Assembly: GCF_003006155.1 (NCBI RefSeq)
Contig: NZ_CP023559.1
Span: 3,534,001-3,598,000, forward strand
Length of the DNA: 64,000 nucleotides
Reading direction: 5' to 3'
From: Salinicola tamaricis
Lineage (GTDB): Bacteria; Pseudomonadota; Gammaproteobacteria; Pseudomonadales; Halomonadaceae
Under the pieces are notes generated by a model. That model was not told where the DNA came from. It searched no databases and worked only from the letters and a program-made list of their open reading frames with translations. This document shows, one piece after another, positions 1 through 12,109 of the stretch; the first letter of the stretch is position 1; each line of letters starts with the position of its first letter. The position numbers and the translations under genes were made by a program.

Positions 1-276
1 CCTGACGCGGGTGCCGATATCCCAACGCCGGCAATCGCTGTGCCGGGTGCCGACGTGGCGCCCACGGGGGCTGCGACATCACCGGGTGGTGAGGCGACAT
101 CACCGGGTGGTGAGGCGGCCACGCCGGGTGGCCAGGCGTCAGCAGCGCCGGCTGCCACCGCCGCTCCCAGTGGAGACGCGACGCCCACGGGCCCGGCGTC
201 GGCCAATGGTGGTGCGGCAGCAACGGATGGCCAGACGCCAGCAGCGCCGGCTGCAGGTGCTGCGCAGTCCGGATAG
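1..276 (+). CDS. 3' end of a gene with an Ala/Pro/Gly-rich tail, possibly motB
   Basis: The reading frame is open from base 1 and stops at 274-276. It encodes a low-complexity C-terminal tail of about 91 residues rich in Ala, Pro, Gly and Thr, with repeated SPGGEA-type units. No folded domain is visible, so the sequence alone does not identify the protein. The inference of MotB comes from context: cheA follows directly, and in the enteric order kept by the rest of the cluster the preceding gene is motB. Such a tail would follow the periplasmic OmpA-like domain. A GTG at 40 could act as an internal start but is probably just a codon. Confidence 0.4.
   Translation, partial: PDAGADIPTPAIAVPGADVAPTGAATSPGGEATSPGGEAATPGGQASAAPAATAAPSGDATPTGPASANGGAAATDGQTPAAPAAGAAQSG
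73..135 (+). repeat. 21-bp in-frame tandem repeat
   Basis: Two exact 21-base units (73-93 and 94-114) are followed by a degenerate third (115-135). Each encodes seven residues, ATSPGGE, ATSPGGE, then AATPGGQ. The repeat expands the low-complexity tail of the first gene. Confidence 0.85.
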
Positions 277-481
277 GGGTTGCGTGGGTGACGATGGACG
301 TGTCCGTCTCGCGGCAGATCAGGCACGCGCCTAAAAGGGCCTGCGAATCTGGGTATTGCGCGCGCTGACAGTCATTCGGTCGAGTGGCTGGCAGCGCGTC
401 CTGCCGGGCATTCCCGTGCCAAGCCTGTTGACTGCCCGCCCGCCAGGTGGTCTGCCGAGACGGGTATTTAACGGCAACGCC

Positions 482-508
482 TAAACAATCCGCATGCGCT
501 GCCGATAG
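482..508 (+). promoter_or_regulatory. Sigma-28 (FliA) promoter for cheA
   Basis: TAAA at 482-485 and GCCGATAG at 501-508 are separated by exactly 15 bases, the FliA promoter geometry. It lies about 120 bases upstream of the cheA start. The rest of the 277-626 gap shows no gene. Confidence 0.8.
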
Positions 509-626
509 TGGCAGGTAACGACGCTGTTCAGCGCAGGTGTTGCCATGAGCAGGCGTTGGTGCAAGCGGTTAGGCCGTGCCGAGTTCGCTATCGTGCCAGC
601 ATTATCAATGGCTTGGGTGCTTCATA

Positions 627-2776
627 ATGGACATAAGTGATTTTTACGACACGTTCTTCGAAGAGGCCGAGGAGCTTCTGGCGGACATGGAACGCCTGCT
701 GCGAATTGGACGTGGACGAATCCCGATGTCGAGGATCTCAACGCCATCTTTCGGGCCGCGCACTCCATCAAAGGCGGCGCAGGCACGTTCGGTTTCACGG
801 TGCTCCAGGAGACGACGCACATCCTGGAAAACCTGCTCGACTATACCCGGCGTGGCGAATTGACCCTGCGACGCGACATCGTCGACACGTTCCTGGAAAC
901 CAAAGACATGCTTCACGATCAACTGGATGCCTATCGCAACGGCAATGAACCCGACGCCGAGGCGTTCGAGCGCATCTGTCGCATCCTCCAGCAGATCGCG
1001 CAGGACGAGCTGGGTCTGCGCAACGCTGTCTCTGCAGCGGCGGAAAAGCCGGCGGCTGCGCCAACTGAGGCTGCGAAGCCCGAGCCCGAGCCCACACCCA
1101 AGGCCGAGGCCGAGGCCTCTGGCGACAGCGAGACTGCGGCTTCGGGGACGCGTCAGCTTACCATCACGTTGCTCGGAGTGAGCGCCAAGGATCGCGAGCT
1201 GCTGGTCGATGAGCTCAAGCACTTCGGTGACATCGGCGCCCAATCCGGCGACGAGGCACGCTTCCAGGTCACTCTCGAGAGCTCTGAATCTCAAAGCGAC
1301 ATCGAGGCAGTGCTGTGCTTCATCATCGAGCCCGAGCAGCTGCAGATCGAGGCGTCTGCTGCCAGCGCAAATGCCGATGTCGAATCAGGGGCTGCCGAGC
1401 CGGTCCAGGCCAGCACGACGACGGCCGCGGAGAGTGCAGGAGAAAGTACCGGAGACAGTGCCCCGGGCAGCGCTACTGCGACAACGGCCGCCAAGCCGCC
1501 CGCCGCGGGTGGTGCCAAGGCGAAGGCGGCGGCCAAGGCCAAGTCCAAGGGTGGCGAGTCCGGCACCATCCGGGTACCCGTCGACAAGGTCGATCAGATC
1601 ATCAATCTGGTGGGGGAGTTGATCATCACCCAGTCGATGCTCGAGCAGACCGCCAGCGAGATGGATATCGTCTCCCACGGCCCGCTGGTCAACGGCATGA
1701 ACCTGCTCCAGCGCAACGCGCGTGACCTGCAGGAAGCGGTGATGTCGGTGCGTATGATGCCGATGGACTACGTCTTCAGCCGCTTTCCGCGACTGGTGCG
1801 CGACCTTGCCGACAAACTGGGCAAGGACGTCGAACTGGTCACAGAGGGGAAATCGACCGAGCTCGACAAGAGTCTGATCGAGCGCATCATCGATCCGCTC
1901 ACGCACTTGGTGCGTAACAGTCTCGATCATGGCCTGGAGTCGCCGGAGAAGCGTGAGGCCGCGGGTAAGTCGCCCACCGGTCGGTTGACGCTCTCGGCCC
2001 AGCATCAGGGCGGCAATATCCTGATCGAGGTGATCGACGACGGCGCCGGGCTCAGCCGTGACAGAATCCTGGCCAAGGCACGCTCCAACGGTCTGACCAT
2101 TCCCGATAACATCAGTGACGACGACGTCTGGCAGATGATCTTCGCACCGGGCTTCTCCACCGCCGAGCAGGTCAGCGACGTCTCCGGCCGCGGCGTGGGC
2201 ATGGATGTGGTCAAGCGTAACATCCAGGAGATGGGTGGCCACGTCGAGATCATGAGTCAGCCGGGCAAAGGGACCAACACGCGAATCGTGCTGCCGCTGA
2301 CGCTCGCCATCCTCGACGGCATGTCGATCCGCTGTGGCAAGGAGACCTTCCTGCTACCGCTCAACGCCGTGCTCGAATCGCTGCAGCCGCTGGCCGAGGA
2401 CATCTACTCGATGGCCGGCGATGACCAGGTGCTCAAGGTGCGCGACGAGTATCTGCCCATCATCACGCTGCACCATGCGCTCGACATTCCGGGTGCCAAG
2501 ACCACAGTGACCGAAGCGATCGCTGTGATCGTGCAAGGTGAGGGCCGCCGCTATGCGCTGCTGGTCGACGACCTGATCGGTCAGCAGCAGGTCGTGGTGA
2601 AGAACCTGGAAACCAACTATCGCCGGGTGCCGGGTATCTCCGCGGCGACCATCCTGGGCGACGGCAGCGTTGCCCTGATTCTCGATATTGCCGACTTGCA
2701 TCGCCTCGATCGGCGCAAGTCCCAGCAGCGCCATAAGGCGAAACACCATCATTCAGTGGAGGTACAGCCAGCATGA
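627..2776 (+). CDS. cheA: Chemotaxis histidine kinase CheA (frame broken twice near the N terminus)
   Basis: CheA autophosphorylates in response to receptor state and passes phosphate to CheY and CheB. The start is ATG 627 ([18 protein letters not shown]). The frame is lost near 692 and again near 722; the rest runs unbroken to 2776. The phospho-acceptor His lies in [10 protein letters not shown] of the P1 domain (about 755-785). An Ala/Glu/Pro-rich linker (about 1040-1560) is followed by dimerisation (P3), an ATPase domain with the N-box [12 protein letters not shown] and [16 protein letters not shown], and a CheW-like P5 domain at the end. The stop overlaps the cheW start (ATGA). The two breaks together restore the expected P1 sequence and look like sequencing errors. 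A sigma-28 promoter lies upstream. Confidence 0.95.
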
Positions 2777-3273
2777 CAGCACAAGCGAGCGTGGCGGCCA
2801 TCGTCAGCGAGGCAGCCAGTAACGAATATCTGGTCTTCTCCCTGGGCGATGAGGAGTATGCGGTCGACATCCTCAAGGTCCAGGAGATCCGCGGCTACGA
2901 GAATGTCACCCGGATCGCCAACGTGCCCGAGTTCATCAAGGGCGTGACCAATCTGCGTGGCGTCATCGTGCCGATCATCGACCTGCGCCTGAAATTCCAT
3001 CTCGAGAACGTCGAGTATGGCGGTCAGACGGTGGTCATCGTGGTCAATGTGGCTGATCGCATCGTGGGTATCGTGGTCGACGGCGTTTCCGACGTCATGA
3101 GCCTCACGCCCGATCAGATCAAGCCCGCTCCTGAGTTCGGTGTCACTCTCTCTTCCGACTACCTGAACGGTATCGGCAGCCTCGATGATCGTATGCTGGT
3201 ACTGGTTGACATCGAGAAGTTGCTGACCCACGAAGAGATGCAGCTGGTCGACCGCACCGCCACTCAGGGTTGA
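2773..3273 (+). CDS. cheW: Chemotaxis coupling protein CheW
   Basis: CheW links receptor tips to the P5 domain of CheA in the signalling array. The 166-residue product is one CheW domain: [25 protein letters not shown] near residue 18, then [16 protein letters not shown] and [11 protein letters not shown]. The length is normal for the family. Its ATG overlaps the cheA stop, so the two are translationally coupled. A strong hairpin follows at 3298. Confidence 0.97.
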   Translation: MTAQASVAAIVSEAASNEYLVFSLGDEEYAVDILKVQEIRGYENVTRIANVPEFIKGVTNLRGVIVPIIDLRLKFHLENVEYGGQTVVIVVNVADRIVGIVVDGVSDVMSLTPDQIKPAPEFGVTLSSDYLNGIGSLDDRMLVLVDIEKLLTHEEMQLVDRTATQG

Positions 3274-3297
3274 GCCATCGCCAGCCCCCATGCAGAT

Positions 3298-3330
3298 CAA
3301 GACCGCAGCCTCGGCTGCGGTCTTGCGTTT
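3298..3330 (+). terminator. Rho-independent terminator after cheW
   Basis: Inverted repeat CAAGACCGCAGCC / GGCTGCGGTCTTG (3298-3310 and 3313-3325), a stem of up to 13 bp with a tight loop, followed by CGTTT. It closes the cheAW unit before the receptor genes, which have their own promoters. Confidence 0.8.
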
Positions 3331-3499
3331 GGTGCCCCCGATCTCGACACGCGGCGGCGGTCGGCGAGCCAGGCCGATCGAGGCATCCGGCGCAGTGATG
3401 GGGTGCAAGTTCAAGTAGAGATGGATCAGGGAAGATTCAGGTGACGGTCAATCCAGTCCACGTCGATGACAGGCCAAGTCGATGAAAGGCCATGGAAGG

Positions 3500-3527
3500 T
3501 TTAAGACAACGCTGTATTAGCCGATAT
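3500..3527 (+). promoter_or_regulatory. Sigma-28 promoter for the first receptor gene
   Basis: TTAA at 3501-3504, 15 bases, then GCCGATAT at 3520-3527. It lies inside a longer open frame that could start at 3492, which supports placing the receptor start at ATG 3627. Confidence 0.7.
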
Positions 3528-3626
3528 ATCTCAAGTCATCGATTCGGCGCGCGGCCCCGGGAATCACGTTATCGCCGCCGCAGACATCGGTTAGCGGCAC
3601 TTGCCAACTTCCAGGAATGTAATGAC

Positions 3627-5255
3627 ATGTTGAACCTTCGTGATTGGACCATGCGCCGCAAGCTGTGGGCGACCCTGATTCTGATGTGGGTCGGACTGAT
3701 CATGGTCGCCGGATGGTCCCTCTACTCCATGCGTGCCAATCTGTTCGAACAGCGAACCCAGAGTCTCGAGTACTTCATCGGTAGCGCCAAGCAGCTGGTC
3801 GACAGCTACGTCGATCAGGCGCAGCAGGGCAAACTGAGCCAGCAGGAAGCCAAGGCTCGCGCTATTGCCGATCTTTCCCATCTCAGTTTTGGCGCCGATG
3901 GTTATCTGTTCGTCTTCGATTCCAAGCTCGATATCGTCTATCACCCGCGCCGCGACACCGGCAGTAGCATGCGTGATTATCAGGACCCCAACGGCAACTA
4001 TCTATATCGCGACATGCTCGCCGCAGGGCAGCAGCCGGGCGGTGGCCTGGTGAGTTACGTGTCGCGGCGCAGCGGCGGCGACAAGATGTTCGACAAGTTG
4101 AGCTATGTCATGCGTGTCCCGGCCTGGGACTGGCAGATCGCCACTGGGGTCTACGTCGATGACATCGATGCCATCATCATGCGCGGCCTGCTGGTCTATC
4201 TGGGCTTGATTCTGGCCATCGGCGGGGTGCTGTCGCTGATCATGGCGTGGGTCATTCGCAATGTCCTGGCGCGTCTGGGTGGCGACCCGGGGCATGCTCG
4301 GGAGCGCGTCCAGCGCATCGCCGCTGGAGACTTCACCCAGCCACTGGCACTCAAGTCCGGCGACGACAGCAGCCTATTGCATGCCATCGAGGGCATGCGC
4401 CAACGGCTCAACGAGACCTTCGCCGATGTGCGGGCCAGCGCCGAGTGGGTCAACGTGGGCGCGGGGCAGATCGCCAGCGGCAACCAGGATCTGGCGGTGC
4501 GCACCGACCAGCAGTCGGCGGCGATCGTCGAGACCGCCTCGAGCATGGAGCAGTTGACCCAGACCGTGCGTCACAACGCTGACAATGCCGACGCCGCGAC
4601 CCAGGCGGCGGCGCAGACCCGGGATCGGGCCGAGCAGGGCGGCAGCATGATGCATGACGTCGAATCGACCATGGCCAAGATCCAGGACAGCTCACGCCGC
4701 ATGGCCGAGATCGTCGACATGATCGACAACATTGCGTTTCAGACCAATATCCTGGCGCTTAACGCCTCGGTCGAGGCGGCGCGTGCGGGTACCGCCGGTC
4801 GCGGCTTTGCTGTGGTCGCCGAGGAAGTGCGTAACCTGGCCAGCCGCAGTGCCGATGCCTCGCGTGAGATTCGCGGGCTGATCGGCACCGCCGGTGAGCA
4901 GGTGGAGACTGGGGTCGACCTGGTCGGCAAGGTCGGGACGGCGATGGAAGAGATCGTGGCGTCGGTATCCAGTGTCAGCGGCCTGATGGACGAGATCGCG
5001 GGTGCTTCGCGCGAGCAGCGTACCGGGATCGAGCAGGTCAACCAGGCGATCTCCGAGCTTGATCAGGTCACCGGCCAGAACGCCAGTCTGGTGCAGCAGA
5101 CCGCGAGTGCATCGCAGTCCCTGGTCGAGCAGGCCAAGCGCCTCGAGGCGGCGCTCGAGCAGTATCGGGTGCAGGCCACCGATGCCTCTGGCAGCCATGC
5201 CCATCTCGAGCATCGGCCCGCGGCGCGAACCCGGCTGACGGCCACGACGGCCTGA
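3627..5255 (+). CDS. Methyl-accepting chemotaxis protein with a periplasmic Cache domain
   Basis: Transmembrane chemoreceptor that senses a periplasmic ligand and controls CheA. ATG 3627 has AGGA upstream and gives [14 protein letters not shown], then TM1 (about residues 12-33). A single Cache-like domain follows ([35 protein letters not shown]), then TM2 (about 190-212), a HAMP region and a long cytoplasmic helical hairpin. The hairpin tip has the conserved [20 protein letters not shown]. There is no pentapeptide tether at the C terminus (it ends LTATTA), so CheR and CheB probably reach it through the neighbouring receptor. The ligand cannot be read from sequence; Cache domains of this class often bind small carboxylates. 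Confidence 0.92.
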   Translation: MLNLRDWTMRRKLWATLILMWVGLIMVAGWSLYSMRANLFEQRTQSLEYFIGSAKQLVDSYVDQAQQGKLSQQEAKARAIADLSHLSFGADGYLFVFDSKLDIVYHPRRDTGSSMRDYQDPNGNYLYRDMLAAGQQPGGGLVSYVSRRSGGDKMFDKLSYVMRVPAWDWQIATGVYVDDIDAIIMRGLLVYLGLILAIGGVLSLIMAWVIRNVLARLGGDPGHARERVQRIAAGDFTQPLALKSGDDSSLLHAIEGMRQRLNETFADVRASAEWVNVGAGQIASGNQDLAVRTDQQSAAIVETASSMEQLTQTVRHNADNADAATQAAAQTRDRAEQGGSMMHDVESTMAKIQDSSRRMAEIVDMIDNIAFQTNILALNASVEAARAGTAGRGFAVVAEEVRNLASRSADASREIRGLIGTAGEQVETGVDLVGKVGTAMEEIVASVSSVSGLMDEIAGASREQRTGIEQVNQAISELDQVTGQNASLVQQTASASQSLVEQAKRLEAALEQYRVQATDASGSHAHLEHRPAARTRLTATTA

Positions 5256-5277
5256 GGCCGGGCGCCGCCGGCGAGAC

Positions 5278-5304
5278 TAAAGTTCGGGCCCAATACGCCG
5301 ATAG
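5278..5304 (+). promoter_or_regulatory. Sigma-28 promoter for the PAS receptor gene
   Basis: TAAA (5278-5281), 15 bases, GCCGATAG (5297-5304), about 75 bases upstream of ATG 5378. Confidence 0.8.
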
Positions 5305-5377
5305 CTAGAGCAACTAATAAAACGGTTCCGGGGAGCCAGGTCGTCCACGGAGCCATGACAATGCCAGGGAATCTGCC

Positions 5378-7548
5378 ATGCGAAACAACCAACCCGTGAT
5401 CGACCGGGAAGTCCTGCTGGACGACGACGCCTATTTGATTTCGCGCACCGATCTCGACAGCCGGATCACCTATGCCAACCCGGCTTTCGTCAGCGTCAGT
5501 GGCTTCAGCTACGAAGAGCTGCTCGGGGAGCCGCACAACATCGTGCGCCATCCCGACATGCCGCCGGCGGCCTTCGCCGATCTGTGGCAGACGCTGAAGC
5601 AGGGCAAGGCCTGGAGCGGGGTGATCAAGAATCGCTGCAAGGACGGCAGCTTCTACTGGGTGCAGTCGACGGTAACGCCGATCATCGACGGCGAGGAAGT
5701 GGTCGGTTACACCTCGGTGCGCGTCAAGCCCAGCGACGAGGAGCGCAAACTTGCCGAGGTTGTCTATCCGCGCATGCTCGCCGGTCGCGGTCGAGGTTAT
5801 CGCCTGCAGCAGGGGCGTCTGCAGCGGCGTGGCGCGCTGGCGGCGCTCAGACGTTTCAACCTGGGCTCTCTCAAGGGTCGTCTGATCGCAATGATGGTAT
5901 TTGCGCTCTTGATCCTGGGGGCCAGTGGGGGGCTTGCGGTCTACGCGCTCAATGCCAGCGGTGAACGTCTGCAAACCCTCGCCGAGGAGGGTATGGGCGA
6001 TCTGGCTCGCCTGCAGAAGATCGATCAGTTGATGTCGAAAGGGCGCGACTTGGTCTCCAAACCGGTCAGTAACCCCATGGCCGCGGATCTGGCACCGATC
6101 AAGGCTCAGGTCGATGCCTTGACCGACGAATTGCAATCCACCTGGCAGGCCTACTATGAAGGTCGCCCGGAGAATCATACGGCCGCGGCCGAGACCTTTG
6201 CCGCCGACCTCGAACGCTATCGGGAGCAGGGCCTGGGCGCGGTGATGAAGGCGCTGGAGGGCGGTGATTTCTATCAGTCCTACGTCGCCTTCAACGATGT
6301 CCTGCAGGCGGACAGTGACAAGAGCAGCGCCGATCTCAACGTGCTGGTGGATGCCAAGCGCCGTAACGCTCAGGAGATGGTCGTGGCCGCCAACTCGGCT
6401 CAGCACCGTGCTCTGATGGTATTGATCGGACTGCTGCTGGCCGGTGCCGTGGTACTGCTGGTCATCGGCGCGACTACGATCCGCGCGGCGCTCAAGCCGG
6501 TGCGTGAAGCGCTCGACTTCACGCGTCAGATCGCTTCCGGCAACCTCGGCGCCGAGCTGAGCCAGCGGCGCAAGGATGAGCTGGGACAACTGATCATTGC
6601 GCTCAATGGTATGCGTCAGAGCCTGGGAACCATCGTCGGTGATGTCGATGCCAACGTGGCGGTGGTGCGTCCGGCGACCCAGGACATTGCCCAGGGCAAT
6701 GAGGATCTCTCCTCGCGTACCGAGCAGCAGGCCGCCTCTCTGGCAGAGACCGCGAGCAGCATGGAGCAGATGACTGCGACGGTGAAGCAGAACGCCGACA
6801 ACGCACGCCAAGCGAGTCAGTTGGCGGGAGGCGCAACCGATACGGTCAGACGCAGCGGGGAGGTCATGGGACAGGTGGTCGATACCATGGGACGGATCAC
6901 CGACAGCTCGCGCAAGGTCGCGGACATCGTTGGCTTGATCGACTCGATCGCCTTCCAGACCAATATCCTGGCGCTCAACGCCTCGGTCGAAGCGGCACGA
7001 GCGGGTGAGCAGGGGCGTGGATTCGCGGTGGTGGCCGGTGAAGTGCGCAGTCTGGCCAGCCGCAGCGCAGACGCGGCCAAGGAGATTCGCAACCTGATCG
7101 ACAGCTCGACGCAGGAAGTGGGTCACGGCGCGGATCTGGTACGCGAGGCCGAAAGTTCGATCGGAGAGGTCGTCGACGCGGTGACCCGGTCAACGACATC
7201 ATCAGTGAGATATCGGCTGCCTCCGAAGAGCAGACCAGCGGCATTCAGCAGATCAGCCAGGCGGTGGCACAGATGGACGAGGTGACCCAGCAAAACGCCC
7301 AGCGGGTGCAGACCAGCGCCGCGTCCGCGGCCGAGCTGCGCACCAGCGTCGACAGCCTGGCGCGCTCCATTGCGGTGTTCCGGCTTGCCGGAAGTGGTAG
7401 AGAACGGGTGCCTGGCGGTGGCCAAGAGCCTCGTCTGACGTCTAAACCGGCAGCGTCGAAACGTGCTGCTCCGGCGTTGGTATCGAACGACAAGTCCCGG
7501 ACACGTCCGGCCAGCGGTAACGATACAGGGGAGTGGGAGGCATTTTGA
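5378..7548 (+). CDS. aer: Aer-like PAS chemoreceptor with C-terminal CheR/CheB tether (one frameshift)
   Basis: Energy or redox taxis receptor. An N-terminal PAS domain (residues 5-120; [39 protein letters not shown]) resembles the FAD-binding PAS of Aer. It is followed by TM1 (about 168-190), a roughly 150-residue helical region, TM2 (about 348-368), HAMP and the signalling hairpin with [20 protein letters not shown]. The frame breaks near 7191, where one G appears missing, and resumes as [20 protein letters not shown]. The protein ends GEWEAF, matching the xWxxF tether for CheR and CheB. The stop overlaps the cheR start. The symbol is by domain similarity; unlike E. coli Aer, this protein has a second large domain before HAMP. 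Confidence 0.85.
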
Positions 7549-8455
7549 AAAACGATCAGACCATGTTTGCTGCTGCCAATTCGGAAGCAGCCGATGCCCC
7601 GGCGAGCTTCTCTCGCGATCTCGATTTCACCGTGCGCGACTTCGAGCGAGTGCGGGCGTTGATCTATCGGCGCGCGGGTATCGTCATGGCCGACAATAAA
7701 CGCGAGATGGTCTACAGCCGTCTGGCCAAGCGCCTGCGGCTACATGGCATGACGCGCTTCGGTGACTACCTGGCGCACCTCGACGCACGCCCCGAGTCCG
7801 ACGAGTGGGAGGCGTTCACCAACGCCTTGACCACCAACCTCACCGCGTTCTTTCGCGAGGCTCACCACTTCCCCGTGCTGGCGGAGGAGATCAAGCGCCG
7901 TGGCCCGAGCATCAAGATCTGGTGTGCTGGCGCTTCCACCGGCGAGGAACCCTACTCGCTGGCGATGACCGTCCAGGAAGTGCTGGGTTCGGCCGCCTCC
8001 CAGGTCAAGATCCTGGCCACTGATATCGATACCGAAGCGCTCAATACCGCGCGTCAGGGCATCTATCCGCTGGAGGCGGTCGAGAAGCTGGGCGAGGCGC
8101 GCTGCCGACGCTTCTTCCAGCGCGGCAGTGGCGCGCGCGCGGGCAAGGCGCGGGTGCGGCCGGAACTGGCGTCGATGATCGATTTCCGCACGCTCAATCT
8201 GGTCACTGACAAGTGGTCGCTGAATGCGCCTTTCGACATCATCTTCTGTCGTAACGTGATGATCTATTTCGACAAGGAGACCCAGTCGGCGATCCTGCGC
8301 CGTTTCGCCTCCCAGATGAAGCAGGATGGCCTGCTGTTCGCCGGTCACTCCGAAAACTTTTCGTTTCTGAACCAGACGTTCCGACTGCGTGGTCAGACCA
8401 TCTATACGCTGGCGGCGAATGCCGCCGCTGGTGCCGCGCGAGGAGGGCGCCCTGC

Positions 8456-8459
<4 letters not shown>
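7545..8459 (+). CDS. cheR: Chemotaxis protein methyltransferase CheR
   Basis: SAM-dependent methylation of receptor glutamates, for adaptation. I place the start at TTG 7545, which overlaps the receptor stop and has GGGAGG just upstream; GTG 7533 and ATG 7563 are alternatives. The N-terminal helical domain ([33 protein letters not shown]) is followed by the SAM-binding Rossmann fold with [28 protein letters not shown] and [14 protein letters not shown]. It is about 304 residues, the normal size. The stop overlaps the cheB ATG. Confidence 0.95.
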
Positions 8460-9521
<1,062 letters not shown>

Positions 9522-9539
9522 TAAAGGCTGCGGATTTGA

Positions 9540-9566
9540 TAAAGCTGGCGGCGCGGTAGCCGATAA
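9540..9566 (+). promoter_or_regulatory. Sigma-28 promoter for cheY-cheZ
   Basis: TAAA (9540-9543), exactly 15 bases, GCCGATAA (9559-9566), 44 bases upstream of cheY. A near copy of the -35 context (TTTGATAAAG) also occurs 18 bases upstream. Confidence 0.85.
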
Positions 9567-9609
9567 TCAGGGCAATCGCCCGCGTATTGACAAGGATTGA
9601 GGAAAGACG

Positions 9610-9999
9610 ATGGCTGACAAGAACATGAGCATTCTGGTCGTGGATGACTTCCCGACCATGCGCCGGATCGTGCGCAGCCTGCTCAAGGAACTCGGGTTCG
9701 AGAACGTCGAAGAGGCGGAAGATGGCCAGGAAGCGCTGACCAAGCTGCGTGCCGGAGGCTTCGAGTTCGTAGTCTCGGACTGGAACATGCCCAACCTGGA
9801 CGGTCTCGAGATGCTCAAGGAGATCCGCCAGGATCCGGCGCTGTCCTCACTGCCGGTACTGATGGTCACGGCGGAAGCCAAGAAAGAGAACATCATTGCC
9901 GCCGCCCAGGCGGGTGCCAACGGCTACGTTGTCAAGCCGTTCACGGCAGCTACGTTGGAAGAGAAGCTCAACAAAATTTTCGAAAAACTGGGCAAATGA
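9610..9999 (+). CDS. cheY: Chemotaxis response regulator CheY
   Basis: Phospho-CheY binds FliM/FliN to switch flagellar rotation. The 129-residue single receiver domain has every key residue at the E. coli number: Asp12 and Asp13 ([10 protein letters not shown]), phospho-acceptor Asp57 ([11 protein letters not shown]), Thr87 (MVTAEA) and Lys109 (VVKPF). GAGGAAAG precedes the ATG. A dedicated sigma-28 promoter lies upstream and cheZ follows after 19 bases. Confidence 0.98.
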   Translation: MADKNMSILVVDDFPTMRRIVRSLLKELGFENVEEAEDGQEALTKLRAGGFEFVVSDWNMPNLDGLEMLKEIRQDPALSSLPVLMVTAEAKKENIIAAAQAGANGYVVKPFTAATLEEKLNKIFEKLGK

Positions 10000-10018
10000 C
10001 GCCACAGGAGGGTAGATC

Positions 10019-10678
10019 ATGAGCGGTGCCAACCCTCAAGAGACGGCGGCTCCCGACGACCTGATTCGTCGCATCGGCCACCTCACGCGCATGCTGCGCG
10101 ACAACATGCGTGAGCTGGGCCTGGATAAGGAGGTCGAGCGCGCGGCTCAGGCGATTCCCGATGCTCGCGACCGCCTGAGCTATGTCGCGTCGATGACCGA
10201 GCAGGCCGCCGAGCGGGCGCTCAATGCCATCGACCAGGCGCAGCCGATCCAGAACTCGCTGGAGAGCGAAGCGCTGGCGCTCGACAAGCGCTGGGATGCC
10301 TGGTTCGCCGAGCCCAAGGAACTCGATGAGGCCAAGGCGCTGGTCACCGATACCCGCAGCTACCTGCAGACGGTACCCAAGCAGACCAGCGCGACCAACG
10401 CGCAGCTGCTCGAGATCATGATGGCCCAGGACTTCCAGGATCTCACCGGTCAGGTGATCAAGAAGATGATGGACGTCATCCGTGAGATCGAGCAGCAGCT
10501 GCTGCAGGTGCTGATCGACAATGCCCCGGACAGCGCCGAGCGGCGCGAGCTCTCGGCGACCGTTGCGGCCAAGCAGTCGAATTCCCTGCTCAACGGCCCT
10601 CAGGTCAATCCGCAGGCCGCCGATGTGGTGAGCAATCAGGATCAGGTCGACGATCTGCTCGACAGCCTCGGCTTCTGA
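10019..10678 (+). CDS. cheZ: CheY-P phosphatase CheZ
   Basis: Dephosphorylates CheY-P to end the signal. The 219-residue product is mostly helical, with the conserved dimer-bundle sequence [25 protein letters not shown]; the Gln of QDFQDLTGQ is the catalytic glutamine in the family. It ends with the CheY-binding peptide ([13 protein letters not shown]). CAGGAGG lies before the ATG. It forms a unit with cheY and is followed by a GC-rich hairpin. Confidence 0.96.
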   Translation: MSGANPQETAAPDDLIRRIGHLTRMLRDNMRELGLDKEVERAAQAIPDARDRLSYVASMTEQAAERALNAIDQAQPIQNSLESEALALDKRWDAWFAEPKELDEAKALVTDTRSYLQTVPKQTSATNAQLLEIMMAQDFQDLTGQVIKKMMDVIREIEQQLLQVLIDNAPDSAERRELSATVAAKQSNSLLNGPQVNPQAADVVSNQDQVDDLLDSLGF

Positions 10679-10683
10679 GCGAT

Positions 10684-10708
10684 GCCGCGGCCCCATCGGG
10701 GCCGCGGC
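10684..10708 (+). terminator. Hairpin after cheZ
   Basis: Perfect 11-bp stem (10684-10694 with 10698-10708) and a 3-base loop, 5 bases after the cheZ stop. The T-tract is weak (AGTTCT), so termination may be partial. No gene is visible in the remaining 10709-10940. Confidence 0.6.
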
Positions 10709-10940
10709 AGTTCTCCCCGGCAGGCCTTTCCATCGCTAGCGCCTCGCCGGCCCGCATCTCGCAGCTGGCACCTCGCTGCTGACCTTCCATGCCCTTGCCT
10801 TGGGCCGGGGCTTGGTCGTTCCGCAGTGCTCGCACGATAAATAGCCGCTACTTGGCCGTGCTATTTCCGCCTTTGACTTCTCACTCCGCCACGCAGAATG
10901 TCGTCCACGCGATGATGCGCCTTACCGTGGCGGAGTCCGC

Positions 10941-12109
10941 TTGGCCGAGCAGAACGATAGCGATCAGGAAAAAACCGAACCAGCGACACCTCGGCGCCTG
11001 CAGAAGGCGCGCGAGGAGGGCAGGTCGCGCGCTCGCGCGAGCTCGCGACCTTTCTGCTGCTGGTCTGCGGTGTCGGCGGGCTGTGGCTCATGGGGCACAA
11101 TCTGTACGACGATCTGGGCATGGTGATGGAACAATCGTTCATATTCGACCGTGGCATGATCTTCGACACCTCGCGCACGCTCAGCCACGTCTGGACGCTG
11201 GGCCAGAGCACCCTGATCGTGCTGCTGCCGCTGTTTCTGCTGTTTGCGGTGGCGGCGGTACTCGGGCACACATTGCTCGGTGGCTGGCTGATGTCGGCCA
11301 AGTCGATGGCGCCGCAGCTTAGCAAGCTCAACCCGCTCAAGGGGTTGAAACGCATGTTCTCGACCCAGGCGCTGGCCGAGCTGGCCAAGGCGATCGCCAA
11401 GTCGGCGCTGGTGGGCGGGGTCGGTGTCTACTATCTGTGGTCGCACAAGGGCAACCTGCTGGGGCTGATGGAGATGCCGATACAGCAGGCGCTGGCCACG
11501 GCGATGCGCATGGCGGCGATCGGTTGTGGGCTGATCGTCGCCTCGATGATCGTGGTGATCCTGATCGACGTGCCCTATCAGATCTGGAGCCATCACAAGA
11601 AGTTGCGCATGAGCCGCGAAGATATCCGCCAGGAGCACAAGGAGAGCGAGGGCGACCCCCACGTCAAGGGACGCATTCGCTCGCAGCAGCAGGCGATGGC
11701 ACGCCGGCGCATGATGAGCAAGGTGCCCAATGCCGACGTGATCGTGACCAACCCGACCCACTACGCTGTGGCGCTGAGCTATGAACAGAGTTCGATGGCG
11801 GCACCGCGCGTGGTGGCGAAAGGTGCTGACGAGGTCGCTGCGCGCATTCGCGAGCTGGGCGACGAGCACGGCATCCCGCGACTGGAGGCGCCGCCGCTGG
11901 CAAGGGCGCTTTATCGGCACGTCGATCTCGACCACGAGATTCCGGCTGATCTGTACACCGCGGTTGCCGAGGTGCTGGCCTGGGCGTTCCAGCTCAAACA
12001 GGTAGCGAGCGAGGGCGGTGACACGCCGCCGACGCCGCACGATCTTCCCGTGCCGTCGAGTCTCGACGATCGTGGTGACGGTTCCGATGCCCCCAAGGAG
12101 GGTGAATGA
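10941..12109 (+). CDS. flhB: Flagellar type III export protein FlhB (one frameshift)
   Basis: Substrate-specificity switch of the flagellar export gate. I place the start at TTG 10941 (LAEQNDSDQEKTEPATPRRL), 5 bases after GGAG. The frame breaks near 11022, where one C of GGCC seems missing; the repaired sequence reads KAREEGQVARSRELATFLLL. Four transmembrane segments follow. The cytoplasmic domain carries the autocleavage motif NPTH in DVIVTNPTHYAVAL (about 11751-11763). Its stop overlaps the flhA ATG. Confidence 0.94.

Noticed and set aside
5063..7126. A 687-codon open frame antisense to the receptor genes
   Set aside because: It is a GC-rich shadow frame: low-complexity His, Arg and Gln-rich translation, no ribosome site, opposite to a clear chemoreceptor.
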